From Ampelocalamus luodianensis (Eukaryota > Streptophyta > Magnoliopsida > Poales > Poaceae), in the NCBI GenBank assembly GCA_036346255.1, contig CM070623.1, forward strand, positions 3,886,407-3,950,406: a stretch of DNA of 64,000 nt, written 5' to 3'. The first letter of the stretch is position 1. The number at the start of each line of letters is the position of its first letter. This document shows, in pieces, positions 1 to 9,427 of the stretch. Under the pieces are notes generated by a model. That model made no database searches. It had not been told where the DNA came from and saw nothing but the letters and a program-made list of their open reading frames with translations. The translations under genes and the position numbers were made by a program.

Positions 1-386
1 AGCATGTGACACATATCCGGTCACTCGAATCGTGTCGTCTCACGTTAAGTATTGCGTTCTGGCGTAATTACTTAGCTTGATACGGATCCGATTTGGGTCC
101 TCACTGAAAACCAACGCCAACTTGGTGGAATGCGCGGTCCGATGCTGACGATACTTACCGTTGTGTAGACTAGTGAGTGTCCCTTTAGGCCCACTCTTGT
201 CCCACCCCCAAAACTCATGACTCAAATATTCACCTCCACGATCTGATCGTAGATATTTAATTGTCTTGCCAAATTGATTATGTACCCCATTCTGAAATTC
301 CTTCAACTTTTCAAAGGATTAAGACTTATGACTCACTAAGTAGATGTAACCATATCTACTAAAGTCATCAATAAAAGTTATGAAGT
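1..386 (-). pseudogene. Ty1/copia integrase core fragment
   Basis: Read on the minus strand from 386 downward, the translation gives a Copia integrase core: TFIDDFSRYGYIYL, which holds the first catalytic Asp, followed by FQNGVHNQFGKTIKYL and RSDRGGEYLSHEF, which holds the second Asp. An in-frame TAA lies between the two blocks (after HKS). Recognisable similarity stops near 211; the rest to position 1 is open but not recognised. The fragment is cut exactly where an LTR head begins at 387, so the rest of the element (gag, protease, reverse transcriptase, remaining integrase) is missing. This is an old, inactive remnant. Family assignment is firm because both motif blocks are diagnostic of Copia integrases; the lineage cannot be told. 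Confidence 0.8.
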
Positions 387-1239
387 TGTAACATCCCTAA
401 TTTGCAGAGTTTTTAAAATTTTTCAAAATTTAAAAATAACCATTTGATTTTGTTTAAGTTGCAAAAGCTTAACTTGAAATTTAGAAATAAAAAACTATTT
501 AACTTGAATCAATCAGGCTTCAATTAAATTAAAAAGTTGGTTTATTTGAGTTTTCTGGATTTTGTTTGCATTTTAAGTCTTTTCTTGTTTTTTTCTGGAT
601 TTTAGAATTGGTTTTTTCCTTTTGTCCGAAATTAAAATCTATTTTGTTTGCAAAATTAAAAGCTAAAGTATAGTTAAAAGTATTTTTATTAGGTTCTAAA
701 TAATTCAAGGGACTTCTGTGAATTTTTAGACTTTATTAGCTATTTTCTAAAACCCTTCTTGCTTTTTCGGGATTTCTTTAATTGAAAACCTACTTAAAAT
801 CCCCTAAAAGCTTTGGGCCGATTTCCTTTTCTCAGCCCACTCCTCCTTCCTCCCCGTGGCACAGCCGTCCTGGCCCGTTCACCCGCGCGCAACCCGCTCC
901 TCACCCTCTCCCCTTGCTCTCGCTGACAGGTAGGGCCCACCTATCAGCTCCTCCTTCTCCCTCCCTTGTCTTCTTCCTCCCGTCGTCTTCCTCGCACGGC
1001 GTCAACGCCCGCGCGTTTTGCGCTAGCCACCCGTCACCTCCCCTTCCCGCCTCTGTCGCGCATTCGAATGCGATGATGACTTTCGTGCCCACTGCCGTGC
1101 CTGCTCCTGCCCCCACGCCCTGCCTTCACCCCATGCCCTGCCACCATCTGAACCTCCGCAAAAACCGCCGCCGCCCGTCCCTCCCTCCGGTCCTCCTCGG
1201 GCCTATTTAAGGCGTGCCCTAGTGAACCCGCCTCTGGGC
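387..1239 (+). repeat. LTR head fragment (TGTAACATCCC family)
   Basis: The stretch starts TGTAACATCCC, the 5' end typical of gypsy LTRs here, and is AT-rich until about 780, then CT/GC-rich. It is collinear with the LTR head at 51047-52943, sharing phrases such as CTAAAGTATAG and TTCTAAATAATTCAAG. A TATTTAA box lies near its 3' end. The ORF-like open frames at 780-1250 are by-products of the GC-rich promoter sequence and have no recognisable domain. The copy is truncated where an unrelated repeat starts at about 1240. Confidence 0.7.
1204..1210 (+). promoter_or_regulatory. TATA-like box of LTR
   Basis: TATTTAA follows a GC-rich stretch in the U3 part of the LTR head, the position expected for the LTR promoter. 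Confidence 0.45.
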
Positions 1240-1525
1240 GATTCATTCCACATACCCATTATTCTCATGCTACATCCGCATCCACCAACATACCATTCGC
1301 CCAGATGTGGTATAGCAGTTTGGTGTTTTGAGGAGGAAACCCAATTTATCTCAAATACTATAGTCATGTACCTCCCACAACTGCCCCAAATAATTTTTAT
1401 GTTTTTAAGAGATGATGATCAGGGTATTTTAATGCCCCGGTACTTAAGCAAGACTAGCATGTCACTTAAGTACAACCTATAACTAGTATAGTTACCACAT
1501 AGTTTCTATGGTGACATGGAATAAC
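1240..1525. repeat. Dispersed repeat, copy 1
   Basis: About 286 bp starting near TTCATTCCACATACCC and ending near CTATGGTGAC is repeated with high identity and in the same orientation at 10662-10941. It contains GGTATAGCAGTTTGGTG and ATGCCCCGGTACTTAAGC. Flanking sequences differ at both sites, so it is a discrete repeat. No coding potential or termini were recognised. Confidence 0.7.
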
Positions 1526-1949
1526 GTATTCAACTGTCAACAAATGGGATAATAATTAATTAACCAACAAGTGGGCATTTAACTACCTTAGGAGTTAACA
1601 TATATTTGCTTAAAGAATTAAAGCATGAAGTTTTGGTAATTTAAAGGAATATAATTTGCATAAAAAGTAGGCTCAGAATGATCAAAGTATTGGCTCACCT
1701 AAGCTAAGGGCAAGAGAGTCTTGGTAGTCTTGTACTTGATCAAACTGGAGATCTCCCGCTTCCTCGAACTCTACTCGGACAAACGTACCGAAAAAGATCA
1801 ACAAGCAGAGAGAACAAATAAATACATGAGAAATAACAAATGAACTCCAAATTAAATAAGACCGGTGCCAAAAGCAAGATCTTGAATTTAGACAAATTTA
1901 GAAACAAAGAACGCTGTAATCAAAGTTACAACGGAGGAGAACGGAGTCC

Positions 1950-2465
1950 TCGAAGTTTTGGTTTCGAGCACAGATCAACGACTTCGCGAGGTCGGAGGGA
2001 GGTTCGACTACACCATGTGGTCAGAAGGGGTTCGACTATAGGACGTGGTTAAAAAGAGGGAAACGATTCGACTACTCAAAGTGGTCGAAAGAAGGAAATG
2101 ATTCGACTACTCAAATTGGTCGAAAGAAGGAAAAGATTTGACTACTTGGTCGATAGAAGGTTTCGACTATCAGGTTGAAAGAAGGATTCGACTGCCTGGT
2201 CGAAAGAAGGTTTCGACTACTCATGGTGGTCGAAAAGGGGTCTCAACTATGTTGTGGTTGAAGGAAGGGTTTGACTGCTCGACGCAGTCAAAAGGAAAAT
2301 GAGTCGACTGCTCCACACGGTTGAAACAAAAAGAAGAATTCAACTATTCAATGCAGTCGAAAGAAAAGAATAACTCGAAAAAAGGACTCGACTGTTCAAT
2401 ACAGTCGAAAGAAAAGAAGAACTCAAAAGAAGGACTCGACTGCCCAATGCGGTCGAAGGAAAATG
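1950..2465. repeat. Hairpin-forming minisatellite in LTR
   Basis: Irregular tandem repeats of roughly 30-45 bp are built around TTCGACTAC, a short spacer, and GTGGTCGAAAGAAGG. Each unit contains an imperfect palindrome (TTCGAC with GTCGAA). About a dozen units can be counted, with increasing divergence toward 2465. Confidence 0.75.
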
Positions 2466-2814
2466 ATAGAGAACAAGGCACTGGAAACTTACCATGACTG
2501 AGAGAGAGGCCGAAGGAGGATAGCGGTGAAAGGGTCAGCCGGGACTGAAGGATAAGAGGAAATGTGGCGGCTCCTGTGAAACACAACTGAAAAAAGTGGG
2601 GAGACTGCTTCATGGAGCTCTGGGACATGAAAAGACGCTGGTAGAAGAGGGAGCTGCACTGATGCAGCGAGGACCGAGAGGAGGTGCGCGACGGCTTGAA
2701 CTTGGAGCTCGAAGCTTCAGGCAACCACAACAACAAAAGCAAAGCAAGAGGTGGAGAGAAAAAGGGAGAGTTGAGGGGAAAAAATAGGAGGCAAAATGGC
2801 TCCCTGGGGCTCCA

Positions 2815-2820
2815 TTTATA
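2815..2820 (-). promoter_or_regulatory. TATA box of minus-strand LTR
   Basis: On the minus strand TATAAATGG lies about 600 bp inside the LTR start at 3414, a plausible U3 promoter position. Confidence 0.45.
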
Positions 2821-3414
2821 GAGGAATGAGGGGGCAGGCGTTAGGATGGAGCGGCGGGATTCGCGGCTAGGCGTGGCGAACACAACAACATTTAATGCGC
2901 ACGACACTTAATGTGTACGGCATGGCAGATACAACGATATTTAATGCGCACGGCGCTGCAGAAAGAGAGAGAGAGAGAAAGACGCACCGAGGCGAGGGTG
3001 GTTGAAAACGAAGGGTGGTCGCAACTGAGAGGATGGTCGCAATGCAGAGGGTGGTCGAAACCAAAAAGGCTGGTCCGGACCAAAAGGCTAGTCGACTATG
3101 AGGGCATAATCGCAACCGAAAGGGTGGTCGCAAAGGGTGCCGAGCGGGGACAAGGCGCACGGGGCACGACAGAGTGGGCATGTGGTCGAAAGAAAAGAAA
3201 AAAGGGGCAGGGGGAGGTGAGGGGCTAGATGGGCCGGGCTCAACAGAGAGGATTCGAAATGAAACCGAGATTCAAGCTGAAACTCAAAACCCGAAATTTG
3301 AAATGATGCAGAAACTAGAGAATTTCGCAATTACACTATAATTTGAAATAGGTTTTGAAAACCAAGAAGGCAAATGGAAAGATACTATACAACACCCGAA
3401 AACGGGATGTTACA

Positions 3415-4854
3415 CTGAGTACTTTATAACCTTTATTTATTTTTAAGCTTTGAGCTTCTCTGTAAGAAGAGATAAGCACAGAGCGGAGTGCCTTCCCACT
3501 GCCTACAGAAGACACCACACGTAGTAGTTTTTGCAATAAGGCTTGTGGGAAGAACATGCCTGAATCAATCAATCAATTAGCTGCGGGTTCACCATCACCA
3601 CTAGCTGAGTACTTTATATTACTAAAGTTCAATAGTGTATCAGCTGAGTACTTTACAACCTTTATTTCCTTTTAAGCTTTGAGCTTCTCTGTAAGAAGAG
3701 AAGCACAGAGCGGAGTGCCTTCCCACTTCCTACAGAAGACACCACACGTATTAGTTTTTGCAGTAAGACTTGTGGGAAGAACATGCCTGAATCAATCAAT
3801 CAATTAGCTGCGGGTTCACCATCACCACTAGCTGAGTACTTTATATTACTAAAGTTCAATTGTGTATTAGCTGAGTACTTTACAACCTTTATTTCCTTTT
3901 AAGCTTTGAGCTTCTCTGTAAGAAGAGAGAAGCACGGAGCGGAGTGCCTTCCCACTGCCTACAGAAGCCTGAATCAATCAATCAATTAGCTGCGGGTTCA
4001 CCATCACCACTAGCTGAGTACTTTATATTACTAAAGTTCAATTGTGTATTAGCTGAGTACTTTACAACCTTTATTTCTTTTTAAGCTTTGAGCTTCTCTG
4101 TAAGAAGAGAGAAGCATAGAGCGGAGTGCCTTCCCACTGCCTACAGAAGACACCACATGTATTAGTTTTTGTAACAAGGCTTGTGGGAAGAACATGCCTG
4201 AATCAATGAATCAATTAGCTGCGGGTTCACTGTCACCACTAGCTGAGTACTTTATATTACTAAAGTTCAATTGTGTATTAGCTGAGTACTTTACAACTTT
4301 TATTTCCTTTTAAGCTTTGAGCTTCTCTGTAAGAAGAGAGAAGCACATGGTGGAGTGCCTTCCCACTGCCTACAGAAGACACCACATGTATTAGTTTTTG
4401 CAATAAGGCTTGTGTGAAGAACATGCCTGAATCAATCAATCAATTAGCTGCGGGTTCACCATCACCACTAGCTGAGCACTTTATATTAATAAAGTTCAAT
4501 TGTGCATTAGCTGAGTACTTTACAACCTTTATTTCCTTTTCAGCTTTGTGCTTTTCTGTAAGAAGAGAGAGACACAGAGCGGAGTGCCTTCCCACTGCCT
4601 ACAGAAGACACCACATGTATTAGTTTTTGCAATAAGGCTGCTTGTGGGAAGAACATGCCTGAATCAATCAATCAATTGGCTGCGGGTTCACCATCACCAC
4701 TAACTGAGTACTTTATATTACTAAAGTTCAATTTTGTATTAGCTGAGTACTTTACAACCTTTATTTCCTTTTAAGCTTTGAGCTTCTCTGTAAGAAGAGA
4801 TGAGCGGAGTGCCTTCCCACTGCCTACAGAAGACACCACATGTATTATTAGTTG
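3415..4854. repeat. 229-bp tandem repeat array (about 6.3 copies)
   Basis: The phrase CTGAGTACTTTACAACC recurs near 3643, 3871, 4052, 4281, 4511 and 4742, and as a variant at 3415, giving spacings of about 226-231 bp. One unit is about 180 bp because about 48 bp is deleted (around 3965). Each unit carries AAGCTTTGAGCTTCTCTGTA, GCCTTCCCACTGCCTACAG and AATCAATCAATCAATTAGC. A further copy continues after the Copia insertion at 6813-6985 and runs directly into the leader of the NLR pseudogene, so the unit is a piece of that leader. Short open frames inside are not conserved between copies. Confidence 0.9.
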
Positions 4855-5153
4855 ATTAGTGGACAGAGCGATGTGCACGTAGAAGATGTGTTATCTAGTC
4901 ACGCGTGTGTTATCTAGTCATGCAGGCTGTTGAGTTTATTAGTTGATTAGTGGTCAAGTTGATTAACAAAAGAATCGGTCAGGTTGTTGGCCGTGTGTGA
5001 GTTGATTCGCTACGTTGAGTTTGTTGCTCGACTAAGTCCGGTTGTCCTCTATAAGTTGGGCTGTTGAGTTATTGATAAAATGATACAAGCCGAATAACAG
5101 AAGCAAGTTTTTCCAGCGGCACAAATCCCTTGTCTCTCCTATTCGTTCCAACA
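4855..5153 (+). repeat. 5' LTR of gag-only Copia (truncated)
   Basis: It matches the 3' LTR over TTAGTTGATTAGTGG through CTCTCCTATTCGTT. Its own start is lost, and it appears to lack about 150 bp between ATTCGTT and the terminal AACA that the 3' LTR retains. Confidence 0.7.
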
Positions 5154-5155
5154 AG

Positions 5156-5168
5156 TGGTATCAGAGCG
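5156..5168 (+). other. Primer binding site (tRNA-iMet)
   Basis: TGGTATCAGAGCG begins two bases after the 5' LTR. It matches the usual plant initiator-Met tRNA primer site and shows the unaltered CAG form (compare the gypsy sites at 19116 and 32357). Confidence 0.85.
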
Positions 5169-5191
5169 AGGTGTAGCGCGTCATTACGCCG

Positions 5192-6070
5192 ATGAACATA
5201 TCGGCCCCGCAAAGGTCTATGAGCCGTGACAAAACCTTGGACATGGCGCCATCCAAGGCACAGGCGAAGGAGTGTTCGGTAACCCTCCAATACCCAATGC
5301 TCACTGAGACCAACTATGGCGCTTGGTCGGTGAAGATGAAGGTGTTCATGCGCGCACAAGGGTTGTGGGCAGAGGTGGAAAACGAAGGCAAGGCCGAGGA
5401 CCACAAAAACCAGATGGCTCTCGCCGTCATATTCCAAGCCGTGCCCGAGGCCATGACGATGGTCTTGGCCGAAAAAGATACGGCCAAGAAGGCTTGGGAC
5501 ACCCTAAAGTTGATTCACATCGGTTCTGACGGTGTCAAGGAAGTACGAGCACAGACCCTCATGAGTGAGTTCGATGTGATGTGCATGAAGGAGACGGAGT
5601 CAATCATGGACTTCTTCTTGAGGCTGACCACCATCGTCAACGAGATTCATTTCCTCGGAGACAAGATGGCGGAGTGCACCATCGTGAAGAAGTTTCTTCG
5701 TGCCGTCCTCGACAAATTCTTGCCGGTTGTCTCCACCATTGAGCAATTTGGTGATATGAATACGATGACGGTTGTGGACGTGGTTGGGCGACTGAAGGCA
5801 TACGAGGAACGCATCAAGGGACGACTGCGCGACGAGGAAGGTGAGCATCTACTACTCACCCGTGCTGAGTGGGAATCCAGGTCCAAGCAAGAGGGCGCCA
5901 AGAACTCTAGCATGAAGAATCTCATGTTCGACAAGGTGAAGGTTTGAATTCGCTGCTACAATTGTCAGGACTACGAGCACTTCGCTTCTAAATATCGTAA
6001 CCCCAGGAAGGAGAAAGTGGAGGCATATTTAATTGTGGCCGATGCTGAAGACCAACCGGCGTTGCTCTGA
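5192..6070 (+). pseudogene. gag: Copia gag polyprotein (UBN2-type) with in-frame stop
   Basis: A 251-codon ORF begins at ATG 5192; an alternative in-frame ATG lies at 5243. Residues about 33-220 form a Copia gag domain: LTETNYGAWSVKMKVFMRAQ, an aromatic/basic core, AWDTLKLIHIGSDGVKEVRA and the FLRLTTIVNEIHFLGDK helix. It normally packages the element RNA into virus-like particles. An in-frame TGA at 5945-5947 separates it from the zinc knuckle, which reads C-YN-C, four residues, H, four residues, then Tyr where the last Cys should be. The frame is otherwise open to TGA 6068. The knuckle is thus lost twice, by the stop and by a missing zinc ligand. CGA-to-TGA decay is a likely cause of the stop. 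Confidence 0.85.
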
Positions 6071-6246
6071 TGCTGAGTTGAGTCCGGGACGTTGAGGAGG
6101 TGTGTTCGTCATCCTGAGTTGAGTCCAGGGAGTTGATTCCAAGACGTTGAGGAGATGTGTTCGCTGTCCTGTGTCAAGTATCAGTTGGGCAAGTCGTAAT
6201 TGAGACCGACTACCTCAACAAGTTAGAGCTAGTTGATGTTACAAGA

Positions 6247-6259
6247 TTAAGGGGGTGTT
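6247..6259 (+). other. Polypurine tract of gag-only Copia
   Basis: TTAAGGGGGTGTT immediately precedes TGTTAAAATTA, the 3' LTR start. This is the usual plus-strand priming position. Confidence 0.7.
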
Positions 6260-6812
6260 TGTTAAAATTAATCTTGTAACAGTGTCGAGTCCAAGACGTG
6301 TTTGAGTTGTGTCGTCGTCTCTAGTCATGAGCGCGTGAGCCAAGTCAAAGCCGTGTCCGCTTGCCGCACAAGTTCGTAGAAGATGTGTCATGTAGCATGT
6401 GTTATCTAGTCATGCATGTGTTATCTAGTCATGCAGGCTATTGAGTTTGTTAGTTGATTAGTGGTCAACTTGATTAGCAAAAGAATCGGTCAGGTTGTTG
6501 ACTGTGCGTGAGTTGATTCGCTACGTTGAGTTTGTTGCTCAACTAAGTCCGGTTGTCCTCTATAAGTTGGGCTGTTGAGTTATTGATTAAATGATACAAG
6601 CCGAATAACAGAAGCAAGTTTTTCCAGCGGCACAAATCCCTCGTCTCTCCTATTCGTTTCTCCTACTTTGTGTTGTTTCGCGTGCGTGCGTCCAAGTGAT
6701 AGCGTGAGTGTGTGTGTGTTTCTCCTGTATGTTCACGTGTTCTTGCTTTTAGCGAGTACTTCCTCCAGCGCAAGTGTGTGTGATCACTTTCTTCTTCGGC
6801 TTGGTTCAAACA
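6260..6812 (+). repeat. 3' LTR of gag-only Copia
   Basis: It starts TGTTAAAATTA and ends GGTTCAAACA. The central part is nearly identical to 4870-5145. It contains CTATAAGTTGGGC, a possible promoter element. Confidence 0.7.
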
Positions 6813-7347
6813 ATTAGCTGCGGGTTCACCATCACCACTAGCTGAGTACTTTATATTACTAAAGTTCAATTGTGTATTAGCTGAGTACTTTATAACCTTT
6901 CTTTCCTTAATTTTAAGCTTTGAGCTTCTCTATCAGAAGAGAGAAGCACAGAGCGGAGTGCCTTCCTACTGCCTACAGAAGAGGATAGCCTCTTCCTGCA
7001 CACCACGTTGCTTCTTTATATTTCACATCTTTTGTGGTTTCGACCGATCAAGACATTTTCTAGAGATTAACTGCAGCGATGAAATGATAGATCTCTTGGA
7101 GAGCTTCAAGTTGAGGTATGCTACGGCGTTTTATCGAGTTCATCTTTGGTAATGCGATTTCCGTTTGGGGTCAATTCTAACTTGTGAATCTGTTGGCTGT
7201 AGGGTGAGATTGGGAAGCTAGATGATCATTCCATTCACATGGGCATGGCATAATCAGTCAGAAGACAGCACCTCTCGATCCATCGCATCTAGCTGAGCAC
7301 AACTCTTTAAGCAACCAACCGAGAGATCCAAAGCGACCAATCGAGCC
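6813..7347 (+). promoter_or_regulatory. NLR leader with last 229-bp repeat copy and possible UTR intron
   Basis: 6813-6985 is a further copy of the upstream tandem repeat. The sequence then becomes unique and reaches the NLR ATG at 7348. A donor-like GAG/GTATGC at 7116 and an acceptor-like TGTAG at 7202 would define an 87-bp leader intron. The short open frame at 6958-7152 shows no domain. Confidence 0.5.
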
Positions 7348-7842
7348 ATGGAGGTGGTGACGGGTGCCGTGGGCAACCTGATCCCCAAGCTGGTCTAGCT
7401 GTTCAAGGAGTACAAGCTGTAGAAGGGTGTGAAGAAGCAAGTCGAGTCTCTCGGGAAAGAGCTTGAGAGCATGCACATGGCTCTCATCAAGGTGGCCAAG
7501 GTGCCACCGGACCAGCTCGACGAGCAGGTCAAGCTCTGGGCAAGCGATGTCTGGGAGCTCTCCTACGACATGGAGGACGTCATCGACACCTTCCTCGTGC
7601 GCATGGAGGATGGCCGTGAGGCCACCAACCAGCACAAGCTCAAACGGCTCCTGGAGAAGATGGGCACCTTGTTCAGCAAGGGCAAGACTCACCGTCAGAT
7701 CGCTGACGTGATCAAAGACATCAACGAGGAAATCCAAGAGGTGGCCAATAGGCGTGGCAGGTACACGGTCGATAGCATTGTGGCTAAGCCTACCGCAACG
7801 TCGATGTCGGACTCAGATTTCTTGAATCCAAATCCTTTGTAA
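7348..7842 (+). pseudogene. NLR disease-resistance coiled-coil (Rx_N) domain fragment
   Basis: From ATG 7348 the frame encodes about 164 residues of a grass-type CC-NLR N-terminus: EVVTGAVGNLIPKL, then KKQVESLGKELESMHMALIK, VPPDQLDEQVKLWASDVWEL, the EDVID-motif region SYDMEDVIDTFLVRM, and RQIADVIKDINEEIQEVANR with RGRYTVDSIVAKP. In intact family members this N-terminal helical domain mediates oligomerisation and cell-death signalling. Two in-frame TAG codons (7396-7398 and 7420-7422) replace likely Gln residues, and the frame ends at TAA 7842 after an unrelated tail. No NB-ARC or LRR follows within the window. The most likely reading is a broken or exon-1-only NLR relic. It could instead be a fragment captured by the adjacent transposon, but its own leader lies directly upstream. 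Confidence 0.85.
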
Positions 7843-8413
7843 AAACACTGTGCTATTCACTGGATCAGTAGATAGCACTCACATGCACATTGCTGAATCA
7901 TTTCATACATGGCGTGAACTAAGACATTCAATATACTTCAAACATCAGAGTGACATAGACCGCATCAGGTCGAGTTTTATAATAAGGGCCGAACATGCCA
8001 AATTGATTACATTACAAAACTAGCGAAAGCGGTAGCAAAAGCAAAAGGGTAGAGCTCATCTCTCCACAGGTAAGCGACTGGGGTAACCTGTGTATGACTG
8101 ATATTAACCAAGGGCTTGGATAATATTGGTTGTACGCAAGTACCGACGAAGTCAGCGAGGCTGGGCCAAGATTAGAATAGCTAAAGACTAAACTATGCTT
8201 CATCATCATCTCCCGAAATAAGAACTAATTATCAAGTTAATTTCAGTATATGGCAAACGTCATCATAGAGTAGAAAAGCAAGCATCTACATACTAGTCAT
8301 GTACCAGTACTCCATCGCGGCATCGCCCATTTAGAAAAAAGAAGACAAGAAGATAAGAGGAAGAGTGAAGAATGAAGATCTTAACCGGCTGCGGCGATAG
8401 GAGGGTGCGGCGC

Positions 8414-8471
<58 letters not shown>

Positions 8472-8776
8472 ATCCGAGCTGGGGAGGAGGAGCCGGAGGC
8501 GGCGGTAGGTCAGTCCAAGGGGCGACATTGAAGGTGAGTCGCTCCCGAGGAGCAGCCAGGGCGTCGGCGACGGGGAGAAGGGGAATCGGGGCGGCCGAAG
8601 CTGGTGACAAAGCAGGGGGCAGCCGGAGCTGGCGGGGAGAAGGCTTCCGGCAATGACGGCATCGAGGTCTGATGCGCTCGGTTGGAGACGCGAACGGGCG
8701 ACTGAGTAAGGCGCTGGGGTGGGAAATGACGAGTAAGGGTGCAAACCCTAGCGGGGTACCCTTCTAATAAAGGGAT
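7843..8776 (-). other. Noncoding stretch; 5' leader of CACTA-A second gene at its right end
   Basis: 7843-8300 holds no recognisable gene. 8300-8751 is GC-rich and, read on the minus strand, begins CTAGGGTTTG 26 bp from a subterminal-type repeat array. The same leader phrase at the same distance occurs in CACTA-B (42233-42241). I therefore infer the 5' leader of the second CACTA-A gene. The open frames here are low-complexity (Ser/Leu/Pro-rich, partly from the GA repeat) and are not trusted as proteins. Confidence 0.4.
8416..8469. repeat. (GA)27 microsatellite
   Basis: An uninterrupted GA dinucleotide run of 54 bp. Confidence 0.98.
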
Positions 8777-9060
8777 TCACAGATGGTTCTATTACAAAAC
8801 CGTCTATGATTCGAAATCACAGATGGTTCCATAATAGAACCATCTGTGATATGACACATATCACAGACGGTTCTATAATAGAACTGTCTGTGATATGCTA
8901 CTATGATAGAGCGCATGAACCAGCTGGTTCTATCACATGAACCCGGTTCCATAATTCAGCTGGTTCTATCACATGAACCTGGTTCTATAATTCATTTGAC
9001 TTCAAATATGCTACTATGCGATATAGCACATGAACCTGGTTCCATAATTCATTTGACTTT
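8777..9060. repeat. CACTA-A subterminal-type repeat array
   Basis: Inverted and direct copies of CACAGACGGTTC or CACAGATGGTTC alternate with ACCGTCTGTGAT or ACCATCTGTGAT (8777-8895), followed by degenerate GAACCTGGTTC-type copies to about 9060. These are the motif class bound by CACTA transposase proteins near element ends. Confidence 0.75.
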
Positions 9061-9230
9061 AAAAATTCATATCTATTTCAACTCAACTCCAAATCAAGTG
9101 AAACCAATTTTGATATTCCACATTACATCAAAATAAGAGATTACAAGTCTATAACACATGACAATTCCACATTGACATCAAAATAAAAGATTACAGCATA
9201 TTTTGAAATATGTCACTCCTCGGTTTGTGG

Positions 9231-9338
9231 TTTTGAAATATGCCACTCCTCAGTTTGTGGTTTTGAAATATGCTACTCCTCAATTTTTTCTTTGAAATAT
9301 GCCACTCCTTAGTGTAATGAGGAGTGGCATATTTCAAG
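9231..9338 (+). repeat. Left inverted-repeat arm
   Basis: About three tandem TTTGAAATATGCCACTCCTC units; the reverse complement lies at 10936-11045. Confidence 0.8.
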
Positions 9339-9345
9339 TTGTAAA

Positions 9346-9427
9346 TAGACGAACAAATATAGACGGTTCGGAAACCGTCTGTGATGACAGTTCCGAACCG
9401 TTTGTGATGAGGTGTTCCCTAGTAGTG
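9346..9427. repeat. CACTA right-terminus fragment
   Basis: Repeats of ACCGTCTGTGATGA lead to CCCTAGTAGTG at 9427, the mirror of a CACTACTAGGG terminus. No matching left terminus was found, so it is a stray end. Confidence 0.55.

Larger units (their letters stand above)
1526..3414 (-). repeat. LTR fragment, minus orientation
   Basis: The right end reads GGGATGTTACA, so on the minus strand an LTR begins TGTAACATCCCG at 3414. A minus-strand TATAAAT box at about 2815 and a purine/pyrimidine-skewed U3 support this. The left boundary is uncertain; 1526-1940 is AT-rich and holds no gene. Together with the plus-strand LTR head at 387, this region begins and ends with an 11-bp inverted repeat, but the two halves are different sequences, so it is not one palindromic element. 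Open frames at 2344-3330 on both strands have no recognisable domains. Confidence 0.6.
4855..6812 (+). mobile_element. Copia gag-only (non-autonomous) LTR retrotransposon
   Basis: The layout is a truncated 5' LTR (to 5153), a tRNA-iMet primer site, one gag-like ORF, a polypurine tract (6247-6259) and a 3' LTR (6260-6812). There is no protease, integrase or reverse transcriptase and too little space for them (about 190 bp between gag and the PPT). It splits the 229-bp tandem repeat: the left flank ends in CACATGTATTA and the right flank resumes at ATTAGCTGCGGG, with about 50 bp of the unit missing. It must have moved with enzymes from another element. Confidence 0.8.

Noticed and set aside
780..1250. 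142-residue plus-strand ORF and overlapping minus ORFs
   Set aside because: They lie in GC-rich LTR promoter DNA; low-complexity Pro/Ser/Arg composition; open in several frames at once; no domain.
387..3414. One 3-kb element with 11-bp terminal inverted repeats TGTAACATCCC/GGGATGTTACA
   Set aside because: The two halves are different LTRs in opposite orientation that share the common LTR start; flanking target duplications do not match.
3415..4854. Possible CRISPR-like array
   Set aside because: 229-bp near-identical units without unique spacers, in a plant nuclear context; it is a simple tandem repeat.
6958..7152. 64-residue ORF in NLR leader
   Set aside because: Spans a likely splice site and part of the tandem repeat; no domain or family resemblance.
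8331..8744. 137-residue Ser/Leu-rich minus-strand ORF
   Set aside because: A large part is the translated GA microsatellite; the rest is GC-rich leader DNA.
9346..9427. Right end of a complete small CACTA element
   Set aside because: No matching left CACTA terminus with target duplication was found in 7.8-9.4 kb, so only a stray end is reported.
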